42,292 nt of DNA from Nitrospirales bacterium. Its GTDB lineage: Bacteria; Nitrospirota; Nitrospiria; Nitrospirales; UBA8639. Shown here in pieces: positions 25,681 to 34,752 of the stretch. Where the stretch lies: positions 1 through 42,292 of the forward strand of contig BQIW01000035.1 of NCBI GenBank assembly GCA_021604105.1, in the 5' to 3' direction. The position numbers and the translations under genes are program-made. Position 1 is the first letter of the stretch. Each line of letters opens with the position of its first letter. A model generated the notes under the pieces. The model was not told the origin of the DNA and ran no database searches. It was given only the letters and a program-made list of their open reading frames with translations.

Positions 25681-27364
25681 TGTTTGTTTCTGGGTTTTAC
25701 GAATTCCTCTCGAAAACAACTGGAAACACTGATTGTTTCTCTCCTATTACCATAGGCGAAGGAAGGGGAATGGTGCAATGTCCGGCATTCGGTTCAACAT
25801 GGTTCACTCGAAATAAGGCGTTCAAACTATTTTGGTGGACATGCCCTGTTATTTGAAAAATTTTCTGTATGGCCAGGGAATATTGTGGGCACATCTCACT
25901 TCTCAGAATGATTTTGGCCAGGTCATGACGCCTTCCAGGGGTACCCATCCATCTAATCTGTTTATTAAAACCCGTTTAAGATTTGCACAAATGTGCTCAT
26001 TTTCAATTTTACACACATGGTGGATCCCCTGAAGAAAAAATCCACGATGAGCTATGTTGCTCGCATAGGGTATCTTTCCGAAATTTTTAATACGAGAGGA
26101 CGTTCGGATCCTGAACGGTGTGGAGAGGATCGAGGCCATAGCTGCATCGTGAATATGGGAAATACACCAATGATGTTTCATCCCTAACCGATATAAGTTT
26201 TCTCTAAGGGTAGGGGGTGTGATTAGCATAGATCTATGCGTAGTCCGGACATGATATCTCCAAAATTTTTTGCCCTAAATTTGGAGGCACTAGGGAATTT
26301 CTAAAAACCCGTATAAAGCATTTTCAAAAGATATGGCAAGAGCAATGGACGAGCCAAAGGTCATAGGGGAGGCGTCGCTCGTCGCTTAATGAAGGAGAGC
26401 GGAGTTTTTCCCCATGTTTGACGAATTGAATGGTTTTTAGGCGCCTATTCCGCAGGGGATTTATGCAAAATTTGCATCAGGAAGTTCAGCTTGCGGGAAA
26501 TGTATGTTGAAAAGCCTTTTATCTTTAGAGAGTTCTGATAATTAGGCATAAACATGGATGTGCAAATTTTGCATCATTACCAAGGTGGGTTTTCAGAAAA
26601 ATTGAGTCTACATGGGTCAAGGGTTCAGAGTTTTTTGCGTCAATGGCGATGTGGACAACGTCTATCGTAGCCATTTTGCTCGAAATGCAAATGGGCAGGA
26701 GCAGGCCGATTCCTACTGACGAAAGTCTTGCTGAAGTCTTGTATCTATCTGACAGCCACATGCAACCCTGTTGGTGTGTTGACTTGGCCGGAAATGTGTC
26801 GCACGTCAGCGTGATGAATCATCTAGACCGAAGACCTGCAAGGTTTGCAGACGGGCTACTGACAATGCTGTGTTTCTTTGGAAGGCCCCAACCGACTTCG
26901 AGCTAATTCTAGGGCCTTGTGCCCGTGTTACAAGGAATGTTGGAGCAGGAACAGAAGAAATATTCAAGGTATAGCTTTTGCACAGACAGGAATGTGTGCA
27001 TGAAAGCCACAACACAATAAGAGAATTTGAAGGGACGGTTAAACAGATACTTGGGAGAATGGCAATCTCCCGCATAGTCAATCAGTTTTTTGCTTCTTTC
27101 TTAGCGTGGATATTTCCCCAATCCCTAATAATTTTACGTGCGGGACACGCATTCAAGGAAACCAGAATTCCTTTGCCCCCAACAAGACTGTTCCTTAAGA
27201 AATCCGGTGTTTTCTCCTCTAATCATGTTTCTCCTCATGCGATAGCCATGAAACGTTCTTATGACCAACATTTTATACTCCTCTTCTCTCAATCAGGTGA
27301 GGCCAATTGCCTTGACACCTCCTCCTGCCTGTTTGGCAAATGAAAGTGACACTGTAAGCAAGGC
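25681..27364. other. 1.7 kb non-coding region between kinase and hyf cluster
   Basis: No recognised gene. Several open frames of 60-121 codons occur on both strands (for example 25903-26229 minus, 26978-27343 plus), but they overlap and resemble no family I know. Visible structure is the palindrome pair at 26463-26573 and a hairpin GGGAGA/TCTCCC (27053-27071) followed 14 bases later by TTTTTT. No clear sigma54 -24/-12 (GG-N10-GC) element could be fixed by eye before hyfB. The region is long enough to hold decayed genes or a small RNA. Confidence 0.4.
26463..26573. promoter_or_regulatory. Pair of matching palindromes upstream of the hyf cluster
   Basis: ATGCAAA-A-TTTGCAT (26463-26477) and TGCAAA-T-TTTGCA (26561-26573) are perfect palindromes with the same arms, their centres 97 bases apart. 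Both are followed by TCA. Two equal sites in one intergenic region suggest a dimeric regulator's operators or enhancer sites, about 0.8-0.9 kb from either flanking gene. Confidence 0.4.
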
Positions 27365-29395
27365 ATGACGATACTCCTGTTTTTGGCTCTGCTGTTGGCC
27401 TATGCGTGTGGGATGGTTCTCCCGCTGTGTTTTCCAGGTCGACCGCATATTCAAAACGTGATTGCGCATGGATCAGCTGCCGTGGCCGGGGGCCTGGGAA
27501 TAGTCCTTGGTCTGGTTGGGCTCTTTGCCTCTGAACCGCTGGTTTGGTTCCTGCCGTCTTCTATTCCTCTTCTGACGTTTTCTCTCCGGCTCGATTCCCT
27601 GAGTGCGTTTTTTGTTTTGACGATTTCCCTTGTGGGGTTGGCGGTATCCGTATTTGCCAGTGGCTACGTCCGAGAATTTTACGGACGCATTCCTGTCAGT
27701 CTTCTCGGCTTCCTTTATAACGGGTTTATCCTGTCCATGTTGTTGGTTGTCACGGCCGATAATGCTTTTTTCTTTTTAATCGTCTGGGAATTGATGTCCC
27801 TCCTCTCATACTTTCTTGTGGTATCGGAGCATGAAAAACCGGACGTCCGTTTCGCCGGATTATTTTATTTAATTATGACCCATGTGGGCACGGCATTTAT
27901 TCTGATGACGTTTCTTATGTTTTACCAGGAGACGGGTTCGTTTGCCTTTGAGTCATTTCGAAACGCCGACCAATCCCTGCCGGAGGGGTTGCGGACACTG
28001 GTTTTTTGGACAGCGCTTATCGGTTTTGGGACCAAAGCGGGCATTGTGCCGCTTCATGTCTGGTTGCCCTATGCCCATCCGGCCGCACCGTCTCATGTCT
28101 CCGCCTTAATGTCCGGTGTCATGATTAAAACGGCGATTTACGGCCTCCTTCGCATGTATTTTGATTTTCTTGGAGGGCCGTTTCCCTGGTGGTGGGGATT
28201 TGTGGTCTTGTTGGTGGGCACGGTGTCGGCGGTTCTCGGGGTAATGTATGCGTTGATGGAACATGACCTGAAGAGTCTTCTCGCCTTCCACAGCGTTGAA
28301 AACATTGGCATTATTTTAATGGGAATAGGAACAGGCATGGTGTTCTATGCCTATGATCTGCCCCATCTGGCCGCGTTGGGAATCATCGCAGGGCTCTACC
28401 ACACTCTCAATCACGCGGTGTTTAAAGCCTTACTTTTTATGGGTGCGGGTTCACTCCTATATGCTACCCACACCCGGAACATGGAAGAGTATGGAGGACT
28501 CCTTCGGCGGATGCCCTGGACCGGCCTGTTTTTCTTAATTGGGGCCATTTCCATTTCCGCCCTCCCACCGACGAATGGATTTGTCAGTGAATGGCTGGTG
28601 TTTCAGGGGCTCTTTTTAAGTTTGGAACTCCCTTCTCTGTTTTTGAAATTGATGCTTCCCATCGCTGGGGCTCTGCTTGCGCTGACTGGCGCGTTGGCTC
28701 TGGCCTGTTTTGTCAAGGCGTTTGGTATTTCATTCCTGGCTCTTCCGCGAAGCTCCCACGCACGAAAAGCTCTAGAGGTTCCTGTCCCTATGCGCGTCGG
28801 GATGGGATTCCTCGCCGGTCTTTGTCTGGTTTTAGGGTTGGGCCCCGCAGTCGTGGTCCCCCTCCTTGATCGGGTGAGTGAACCTTTTGTGGGGATATCA
28901 ATTGCCGGGAGGGTGTTTGAAATGGGTGGCTGGACACTCGCACCGGTAAGCGGAGAGTTTTCAAGTCTCTCCACTCCGGTTCTGGCGATTGTATTGGCCG
29001 GCCTCACCGGATTGGGGTGGGGACTCGCCTATGTTCTGGGAGGGAAGGGGAAAACACGATTCTATAAAACATGGGGGTGTGGGTTGAATGTGACCGCACG
29101 AATGGAATACACCGCGACCGGTTTCGTCCAGCCCATTAAGCGGGTGTTTAGCACCATTTATCAACCGACGGTCAAGCTTGAAACAGAATTTCTTGAAGAA
29201 TCGCATTATTTCGCCAAGCGGAGACATTTCGAATTTTCCATCGAACCCATCTTCCTCAAGTATTTGTATCATCCGATCCTGGAATTTTTTTCAACCCTGG
29301 CGGATCGTTCTCGTGTGATCCAGGGCGGAAATTTGTCTTTGTACCTTGCCTATATTTTTGGAACCTTGGTGTTTTTATTGATGGTAATGGGATAG
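27365..29395 (+). CDS. hyfB: HyfB-like antiporter subunit of a hydrogenase-4-related complex
   Basis: A 676-residue Mrp/NuoL-type proton-conducting subunit, the length of HyfB/HycC. The antiporter core shows the glutamate of TM5 (WELMSLLSYFLVVSE), the TM7 lysine region GTKAGIVPLHVWLPYAHP, the broken helix with SALMSGVMIKTAIYG and LNHAVFKALLFMGAGSLLYAT. The HyfB-specific tail is present (LETEFLEESHYFAKRRHFEF, then a last membrane helix). It would move ions across the membrane as part of the Ehr complex. It is the first gene of the cluster, and its stop lies 9 bases before hyfC. Confidence 0.88.
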   Translation: MTILLFLALLLAYACGMVLPLCFPGRPHIQNVIAHGSAAVAGGLGIVLGLVGLFASEPLVWFLPSSIPLLTFSLRLDSLSAFFVLTISLVGLAVSVFASGYVREFYGRIPVSLLGFLYNGFILSMLLVVTADNAFFFLIVWELMSLLSYFLVVSEHEKPDVRFAGLFYLIMTHVGTAFILMTFLMFYQETGSFAFESFRNADQSLPEGLRTLVFWTALIGFGTKAGIVPLHVWLPYAHPAAPSHVSALMSGVMIKTAIYGLLRMYFDFLGGPFPWWWGFVVLLVGTVSAVLGVMYALMEHDLKSLLAFHSVENIGIILMGIGTGMVFYAYDLPHLAALGIIAGLYHTLNHAVFKALLFMGAGSLLYATHTRNMEEYGGLLRRMPWTGLFFLIGAISISALPPTNGFVSEWLVFQGLFLSLELPSLFLKLMLPIAGALLALTGALALACFVKAFGISFLALPRSSHARKALEVPVPMRVGMGFLAGLCLVLGLGPAVVVPLLDRVSEPFVGISIAGRVFEMGGWTLAPVSGEFSSLSTPVLAIVLAGLTGLGWGLAYVLGGKGKTRFYKTWGCGLNVTARMEYTATGFVQPIKRVFSTIYQPTVKLETEFLEESHYFAKRRHFEFSIEPIFLKYLYHPILEFFSTLADRSRVIQGGNLSLYLAYIFGTLVFLLMVMG

Positions 29396-29404
29396 AGCGT
29401 ACTC

Positions 29405-30358
29405 ATGAGCGCAATCGATTTCCTGCTGATTATTCTGCAAATGCTTCTGGTCGTAGGGCTTTCTCCCTTGATTGTGGGAGTCATCCGAAGAGTTAAAGCC
29501 CATCAGCAATGTCGATATGGGGCGAGCGTGTTCCAGCCCTACTCGGATCTTGCCAAACTTTTTCGCAAAGAACCGGTTATCTCTACGACCGCCTCGTGGA
29601 TCTTCCCGGCCACGCCGTACATTCTGTTTTCCTCAACCTTGGCTGCAAGTCTGCTTGTCCCCACCATTATCGCGCCCATGCCGCTCAATTTTGCGGGAAA
29701 CATTATTGCCCTGGTCTATCTTCTGGCCTTAGGGACCTTTTTCCTGATGTTGGCGGGCCTGGATGCCGGATCTGCCTTTGGTGGAATGGGCAGCAGCCGT
29801 GAAGCCATCGTTGCTTCGCTGACCGAACCGGCCTTGATTCTGTCCTTGTTTGCCCTGGCTCTCACGGCGGGCTCGGCCAATATCAGCGCCATCGTGTACA
29901 AGACTGCGATCTTGCAGGGTATTGTGTTGGACCCTCCGCCTCACTTAATGGCATTGGTGGCACTGTTTATCATTTCGCTGGCCGAAACCGGCCGTGTGCC
30001 TGTAGATAATCCGGCGACGCATTTGGAATTGACCATGATTCATGAAGCAATGATTTTGGAATACTCCGGGCGATATCTGGCCCTGGTTGAGTGGGCAGCC
30101 GGAATGAAACTCATGATTTTTTTGACCTTGCTGGCCAACATTTTTGCACCTTGGGGCATTGCCACAACTTTGTCCCCGTCAGCTCTGGGATTGGGGTTGG
30201 TGGTTTTTGTGGGGAAAGTTGTGGGGTTGGCCGTCGTGGTTGGTGTGTTTGAATGTATGTTTGCCAAATTGCGGTTGTTTCGCGTGACGGAATTACTTGG
30301 GGCGGCCTTTATTCTGTCATTATTAGCTCTGGTGTTTTTTTATATCCTGCGGGTGTGA
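29405..30358 (+). CDS. hyfC: HyfC/NuoH-like membrane subunit
   Basis: A 317-residue homologue of NuoH/HycD, the subunit that links the hydrophilic redox arm to the membrane ion path. About eight membrane helices are apparent. Family motifs are visible: GSSREAIVASLTEPA, and AETGRVPVDNPATHLELTMIHEAM, which carries the acidic residues of the E-channel. The ATG at 29405 follows the hyfB stop by 6 bases, with a GAGCG upstream. Nothing is missing, so the membrane part of the complex should be functional. Confidence 0.9.
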   Translation: MSAIDFLLIILQMLLVVGLSPLIVGVIRRVKAHQQCRYGASVFQPYSDLAKLFRKEPVISTTASWIFPATPYILFSSTLAASLLVPTIIAPMPLNFAGNIIALVYLLALGTFFLMLAGLDAGSAFGGMGSSREAIVASLTEPALILSLFALALTAGSANISAIVYKTAILQGIVLDPPPHLMALVALFIISLAETGRVPVDNPATHLELTMIHEAMILEYSGRYLALVEWAAGMKLMIFLTLLANIFAPWGIATTLSPSALGLGLVVFVGKVVGLAVVVGVFECMFAKLRLFRVTELLGAAFILSLLALVFFYILRV

Positions 30359-30359
30359 C

Positions 30360-31028
30360 ATGCCAAATCTTCCGATCAATATCGGTTCATATCTGGTCAA
30401 CTTATGTTCGGCCCTCCTGTTGCTGACGTGTTTTGCCATCGTCGCACAACGACGCCTGATGGCCTGCGTGGACTTGTTCGCGTTGCAGTCGGTGTTTTTA
30501 GCAGTGACGGCCACGTTAGTGGCGTATTTGACCGGCATTCACCATATTTACCTGGCGGCAGTACTCACCATCGCGATTAAAGCCATGATCCTGCCACGGA
30601 TTTTAAAGAAGATCGTGAGGCAGTTAAATGTTCAGCGCGAGGTCAGTATGTATGTGAACATCCCAACAGGTTTGTTGATCTGTGGAGCATTAGTGATTCT
30701 CGCATTTTTTATTACAGAACCGATTGTTCATCTCGGATTCCTTCTGACTCAGGATTCCCTGGCGATTGCCCTGGCCATCGTGCTAATCGGATTTTTTATC
30801 ATGGTGTCCAGGTTAAAAGCCGTTACGCAAGTGATCGGGTTTCTCGTGATTGAAAACGGGCTATTTCTCGCAGCCACTGCTGCCGCCTATGGGATGCCGT
30901 TGATCGTGGAATTGGGAATCTTTTTCGATGTGCTGGTCGCGGGCTTGATCGTCGGTATTTATACCCATCAAATTCAGGAGGCCTTCGGGAGTGTGGATAC
31001 CAGTCGAATGAAGGCTCTCAAAGAGTAA
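30360..31028 (+). CDS. hyfE: HyfE/NuoK-like membrane subunit
   Basis: A 222-residue membrane protein related to HyfE, whose helices correspond to NuoK. Six to seven helices are visible, including the conserved IKAMILPRILKKI after helix 3 and VIGFLVIENGLFLAATAAAYG and VELGIFFDVLVAGLIVGIY near the end, with the conserved membrane Glu residues in IENG and VELG. The start lies one base after the hyfC stop region, giving tight coupling. Its role in ion transfer is by family. Confidence 0.88.
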   Translation: MPNLPINIGSYLVNLCSALLLLTCFAIVAQRRLMACVDLFALQSVFLAVTATLVAYLTGIHHIYLAAVLTIAIKAMILPRILKKIVRQLNVQREVSMYVNIPTGLLICGALVILAFFITEPIVHLGFLLTQDSLAIALAIVLIGFFIMVSRLKAVTQVIGFLVIENGLFLAATAAAYGMPLIVELGIFFDVLVAGLIVGIYTHQIQEAFGSVDTSRMKALKE

Positions 31029-31033
31029 ACCTC

Positions 31034-32518
31034 ATGATTTGGCCGATTATCCTTCTCATTGCTACTCCGTTCTTGATTGGTGTTAGCGGGCTTGTCGTAC
31101 GTAATCGGCAGACGCTGGATGTCCTGCATTGCGTGCAAGCCGGCATCATGGTGGTTTCGTCAATATTATTGATCGATGAGGTGTCCGTGAGCGGACCCGT
31201 TTCTTTTTTCTATTTCCTTCATGCCGATGCCATCAGCGCATGGTTTGATTTGGTGATCGGGATCGTGGCAGGGACGGGAACCTTATATGCCGTAGGGTAT
31301 GTGGGGGAGCAGTATGACCGCGGGCATGTGTCCCTCAAACGGTTTCGTCAATTTTTTCTGTTATTCGATCTGTATTTGGGGGTCATGCTGCTGGCCGTCA
31401 ATGTTGAAAATCTTGGGATAATGTGGATTGCCATTGAAGGGGCGACCTTGTCGGCCGCCTTACTGATCGGATTTGAACGGAGCAAGGGAGCCCTTGAGGC
31501 GGGATGGAAATTTGTGATTCTCAGTTCAGTCGGTATTGCTTTGGCTCTGTTTGGGACGATCCTCGTGTATTACACCTCGGAGCAACTGCTTGGGATTACC
31601 GAAGAGGCGCTGCACTGGGCGACATTGTACGAGGTCGGGGACCAACTTGATCCTTCCGCGATGAAAATTGCCTTTATTTGTATTTTGGTTGGGTACGGGA
31701 CCAAAGCGGGTCTTGTCCCGATGCATACCTGGTTACCCGATGCCCATGGAGAAGCCCCCACTCCGGTTAGTGCGATGCTTTCCGCCAATATGTTGACCAT
31801 GGCGATCTATGCGATTCTCCGGTTTAAGATCCTGACCGACCAGTCGGTAGGGACAGAGTTTACGGGAACCTTGCTCCTGGGGTTTGGATTTTTCTCCGTC
31901 GGGCTCTCCGCGATTGTCCTGTTACTTCAAGAGGATTTTAAACGACTGTTAGCCTTTTCCAGTATCGAGCATATCGGTATTGCCTTAATTGGCTTTGGTC
32001 TCGGCGGCTTGGGAGTATTTGGAGGATTATGGCATCTACTCAATCATGCCTTGGCTAAATCCGCTGCGTTCTATGGCGCCGGCCTTGTCCTGATTACCCA
32101 TGAACATAAGTTTATCGCTCGTGTCCCCGGTCTGTTACGTAAGCATCCAGCTGCGGGAGTGGCCTTGTTCGTCGCCGGGCTTGTTCTTGCCGGCATGCCT
32201 CCCTTCGGATTGTTCGTGAGTGAAATCACGATCGCCGTGAACGCCATGGCCACGGCCCCTATGATTGCGTATGGGTTTCTCGGTGTATTGACAGTGGCCT
32301 TTGCGACCTTATTGTTTCAAATCTTGCGAATGGTCTTAGGCGTGCCTATGGAAACGCACGGCTCTACCGTGGGCGTACGCTGCCGGGCCTTTTCGACCGC
32401 CGCGATAGCGGTAAACCTTGGCGCCCTAATTTTCCTGGGTTTGCATGTCCCCGATGGTCTTCATAATCTCATTGGGGCGATTCTGCCATTTTTTCATGCG
32501 GAAGGAGAGTATTTCTAA
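31034..32518 (+). CDS. hyfF: HyfF-like second antiporter subunit
   Basis: A 494-residue Mrp/NuoL/NuoN-type subunit. It shows the TM5 glutamate region GIMWIAIEGATLSAALL, GTKAGLVPMHTWLPDAHGEAP (TM7), SAMLSANMLTMAIYAILR, FSSIEHIGIALIGFG and the LWHLLNHALAKSAAFYGAG segment. These are the usual ion-path residues. It begins 5 bases after hyfE. With HyfB it gives the complex two antiporter-like modules. A remnant of what looks like a third lies directly downstream. Confidence 0.88.
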   Translation: MIWPIILLIATPFLIGVSGLVVRNRQTLDVLHCVQAGIMVVSSILLIDEVSVSGPVSFFYFLHADAISAWFDLVIGIVAGTGTLYAVGYVGEQYDRGHVSLKRFRQFFLLFDLYLGVMLLAVNVENLGIMWIAIEGATLSAALLIGFERSKGALEAGWKFVILSSVGIALALFGTILVYYTSEQLLGITEEALHWATLYEVGDQLDPSAMKIAFICILVGYGTKAGLVPMHTWLPDAHGEAPTPVSAMLSANMLTMAIYAILRFKILTDQSVGTEFTGTLLLGFGFFSVGLSAIVLLLQEDFKRLLAFSSIEHIGIALIGFGLGGLGVFGGLWHLLNHALAKSAAFYGAGLVLITHEHKFIARVPGLLRKHPAAGVALFVAGLVLAGMPPFGLFVSEITIAVNAMATAPMIAYGFLGVLTVAFATLLFQILRMVLGVPMETHGSTVGVRCRAFSTAAIAVNLGALIFLGLHVPDGLHNLIGAILPFFHAEGEYF

Positions 32519-32567
32519 ATGCCGGACCAAAATCATGTTTCGTTGACGGATTCATGAGGTTCAGGGC

Positions 32568-32999
32568 ATGGCCAAAGTTCAACCCATTACCGCGATCACA
32601 TTTCACTCCGTGGGCTTGGCTCTTGTGGGAATGTCCCTGTTTTCACTCTTTAATAGTGAACTGTTGATGATCACTTCGCTGGCTCAAATGACCTTTCAAT
32701 TTGATTCGTTTCATCTGGGATAGTTTCTGACCATTACGGTATTACATGAAATTCGAAGACTTGGAATCATCATGGTGATCGTCCTGCTATCGGTGGCGTT
32801 ATTTGGAGGATTTATCTACCGGCTGACCGGCATAGTATGGAGCACGCCACCTGAAGGAATCGGGCAAGGTGAAGACTGGCACATTGGGCAACTCCCACTT
32901 GCCTTATCGGTCTTCGCGTTGGTGTGGATGGGGTTTTATCTTCCCGCCCAGGTTGAAACTCTCTTACAACGGGCCTCCGACGTGGTGATACAAAGGTAG
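32568..32999 (+). pseudogene. Remnant of a further HyfF-like subunit with an in-frame amber stop
   Basis: One reading frame of 144 codons interrupted by a single TAG at 32721-32723. The first part, HSVGLALVGMSLFSLFNSEL, matches LFVAGLVLAGMPPFGLFVSE of the intact HyfF. The second part (LFGGFIYRLTGIVW, PPEGIGQGEDW, LPAQVETLLQRA) is the usual C-terminus of HyfF-type proteins, which the neighbouring hyfF lacks in this form. The N-terminal two thirds are absent. It sits in phase with the operon, ending 6 bases before hyfG. Unless the TAG is read through, two peptides of 51 and about 76 residues would be made. Confidence 0.75.
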
Positions 33000-33005
33000 C
33001 CAAAC

Positions 33006-34604
33006 ATGGAACCGGTATTTAATCCAGTTGAACATTTGCAATGCCTATTTGGTCCGGCGATTAACCGTGTCTCCACTAACCACGGGATTCCAGTCGTCCA
33101 TGTGCCCACCAATCAGGTATTGCCGATTACCAGATATATTCATGCCAACGAGGAACTCAGAGGAACCCTTTCTTTACTATGGGCTGTGGATCGCCGTCCT
33201 CGTGAAGAACGCTACGAACTCTGGTACTTGTTTACGCTCGCTGAATCCAAGGACTGGCTTATGGTCTCTACGGATCTCCCGGGGGAAGAACGGCTCTTTG
33301 AGTCCATTACACCCAAAATTCATGCGGCCAACTGGTATGAACGGGAAATCCGGGATATGTTCGGTCTGATCGCCCAAGGGCATCCGGACCTTCGGCGCCT
33401 GGTCCGGCACAATCACTGGCCCAAGGGTGTTCACCCGTTACACACAAATTTTCCATGGAATTCGATCTTGCAGTGGCGCCAGCCTCCCGGATCGGTCGAT
33501 GGTCATTTTATTCATGGAGAAGGCGTGTTTGAAGTGCCGGTGGGTCCTATTCATGCCGGAATCATTGAACCCGGGCACTTCCGGTTTACTGTGGCCGGAG
33601 AACCTATCATGCATCTCGATCTCCAACATTTTTGGAAACATCGTGGTGTGGAAAAGTTGTTTGAACAACAGACGTTAGCTGGAGGAGTGGCATTGGCTGA
33701 GCGAATATCAGGGGACACCACCCTTGGCCATAGCCTCGCCTATTGCCAGGCCGTAGAAACGTTATGGGAGATTCACGTCCCTCGTCGGGCCAGGTATCTC
33801 AGAAGTGTGTTTCTGGAATTGGAACGCCTCCACAACCACATTGGTGATGTGGGAGGTATTTGCAATGACACGGCCTATGCGCTAGCCCATGCTCACTGCA
33901 GCCGCTTGAAAGAACGGGTACTGCAACTGAATGATCGACTGACGGGTTCGAGATTTCTTCGAGGAGTGAATTGCGTGGGTGGGGTAGGCATCGACCTTTC
34001 AACGGATCAGTTTTCCGAGCTGGTCACCGAACTGGAGCACATTGAAAATGATTTTACCGAACTGGAACAGATTATCGCCGTCAATGCCTCGTTGATCGAC
34101 CGGTTTGAGAGCACAGGGATTCTCAAGAAGCAGACGGCTTGGGACCATGGGGTCGTCGGACTGGTTGGTCGGGCTTCTGGCATTGATCGGGATCTCCGAA
34201 GAGATCGGCCCTTTGCAGCCTATGATGAGCTTCCGGTACGTGTGGCCGGGTCTTCACATGGGGATGTGCGAGCCAGAGTTCAGGTCCGGGTAAGTGAGAT
34301 TCATGAATCAATCCGGCTCATTCGCGAGATTCAACGCCTGCTTCCTGATGGTCCGCTGAAGAGTGATCGCCAGGTGGCTCCGGACGCCGGAGCGTGGGCG
34401 CTCTCTGCGGTTGAAGGTTGGCGTGGTGAAATTTTGTATTTCCTGATGATTGGGGAACATGAACAAATTCATCGCTGTAAGGTCCGTGATCCCTCGTTTG
34501 TCAATTGGCCGGCCATTCAAATGGCGGTGATCGGGAATATTATTCCCGATTTTCCTCTCATCAATAAAAGCTTCAGTCTTTCGTATGCCGGGAATGATTT
34601 GTAA
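33006..34604 (+). CDS. hyfG: HyfG-like large subunit (NuoC-NuoD fusion) without NiFe ligands
   Basis: A 532-residue fusion: a NuoC-like domain (residues 1-150, ANWYEREIRDMFGL, HPLHTNFPW) and a NuoD/hydrogenase large-subunit domain (about 165-532). In hydrogenases the NiFe site is held by R-x-C-G-x-C and D-P-C-x-x-C. Here the first reads RISGDTTLGH (Ser235 and Thr238 in place of Cys) and the last reads KSFSLSYAGNDL at the very end (Ser526 and Gly529 in place of Cys). The His of the first motif (His242) is kept. There is no C-terminal cleavage extension. It cannot bind NiFe and belongs to the Ehr type. It is the central hydrophilic subunit with HyfI. Confidence 0.92.
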   Translation: MEPVFNPVEHLQCLFGPAINRVSTNHGIPVVHVPTNQVLPITRYIHANEELRGTLSLLWAVDRRPREERYELWYLFTLAESKDWLMVSTDLPGEERLFESITPKIHAANWYEREIRDMFGLIAQGHPDLRRLVRHNHWPKGVHPLHTNFPWNSILQWRQPPGSVDGHFIHGEGVFEVPVGPIHAGIIEPGHFRFTVAGEPIMHLDLQHFWKHRGVEKLFEQQTLAGGVALAERISGDTTLGHSLAYCQAVETLWEIHVPRRARYLRSVFLELERLHNHIGDVGGICNDTAYALAHAHCSRLKERVLQLNDRLTGSRFLRGVNCVGGVGIDLSTDQFSELVTELEHIENDFTELEQIIAVNASLIDRFESTGILKKQTAWDHGVVGLVGRASGIDRDLRRDRPFAAYDELPVRVAGSSHGDVRARVQVRVSEIHESIRLIREIQRLLPDGPLKSDRQVAPDAGAWALSAVEGWRGEILYFLMIGEHEQIHRCKVRDPSFVNWPAIQMAVIGNIIPDFPLINKSFSLSYAGNDL

Positions 34605-34752
34605 GAAATTACAAGAGGTGCAACGTGAAGGGTCGGGGATGGGTGGTAAGCAGGAAACACAAGCAGCGTGATGACAGGAAGGAGGGACAGGGGAGCCCTA
34701 TTTTCCACCTGACGTTTCAGGGGGTTATGAGCCGCAACAATGAGGAGAGACC

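Noticed and set aside
27200-27364. Sigma54 promoter immediately upstream of hyfB
   Set aside because: Several GG and GC doublets were checked but none has the required 10-base spacing with adequate consensus.
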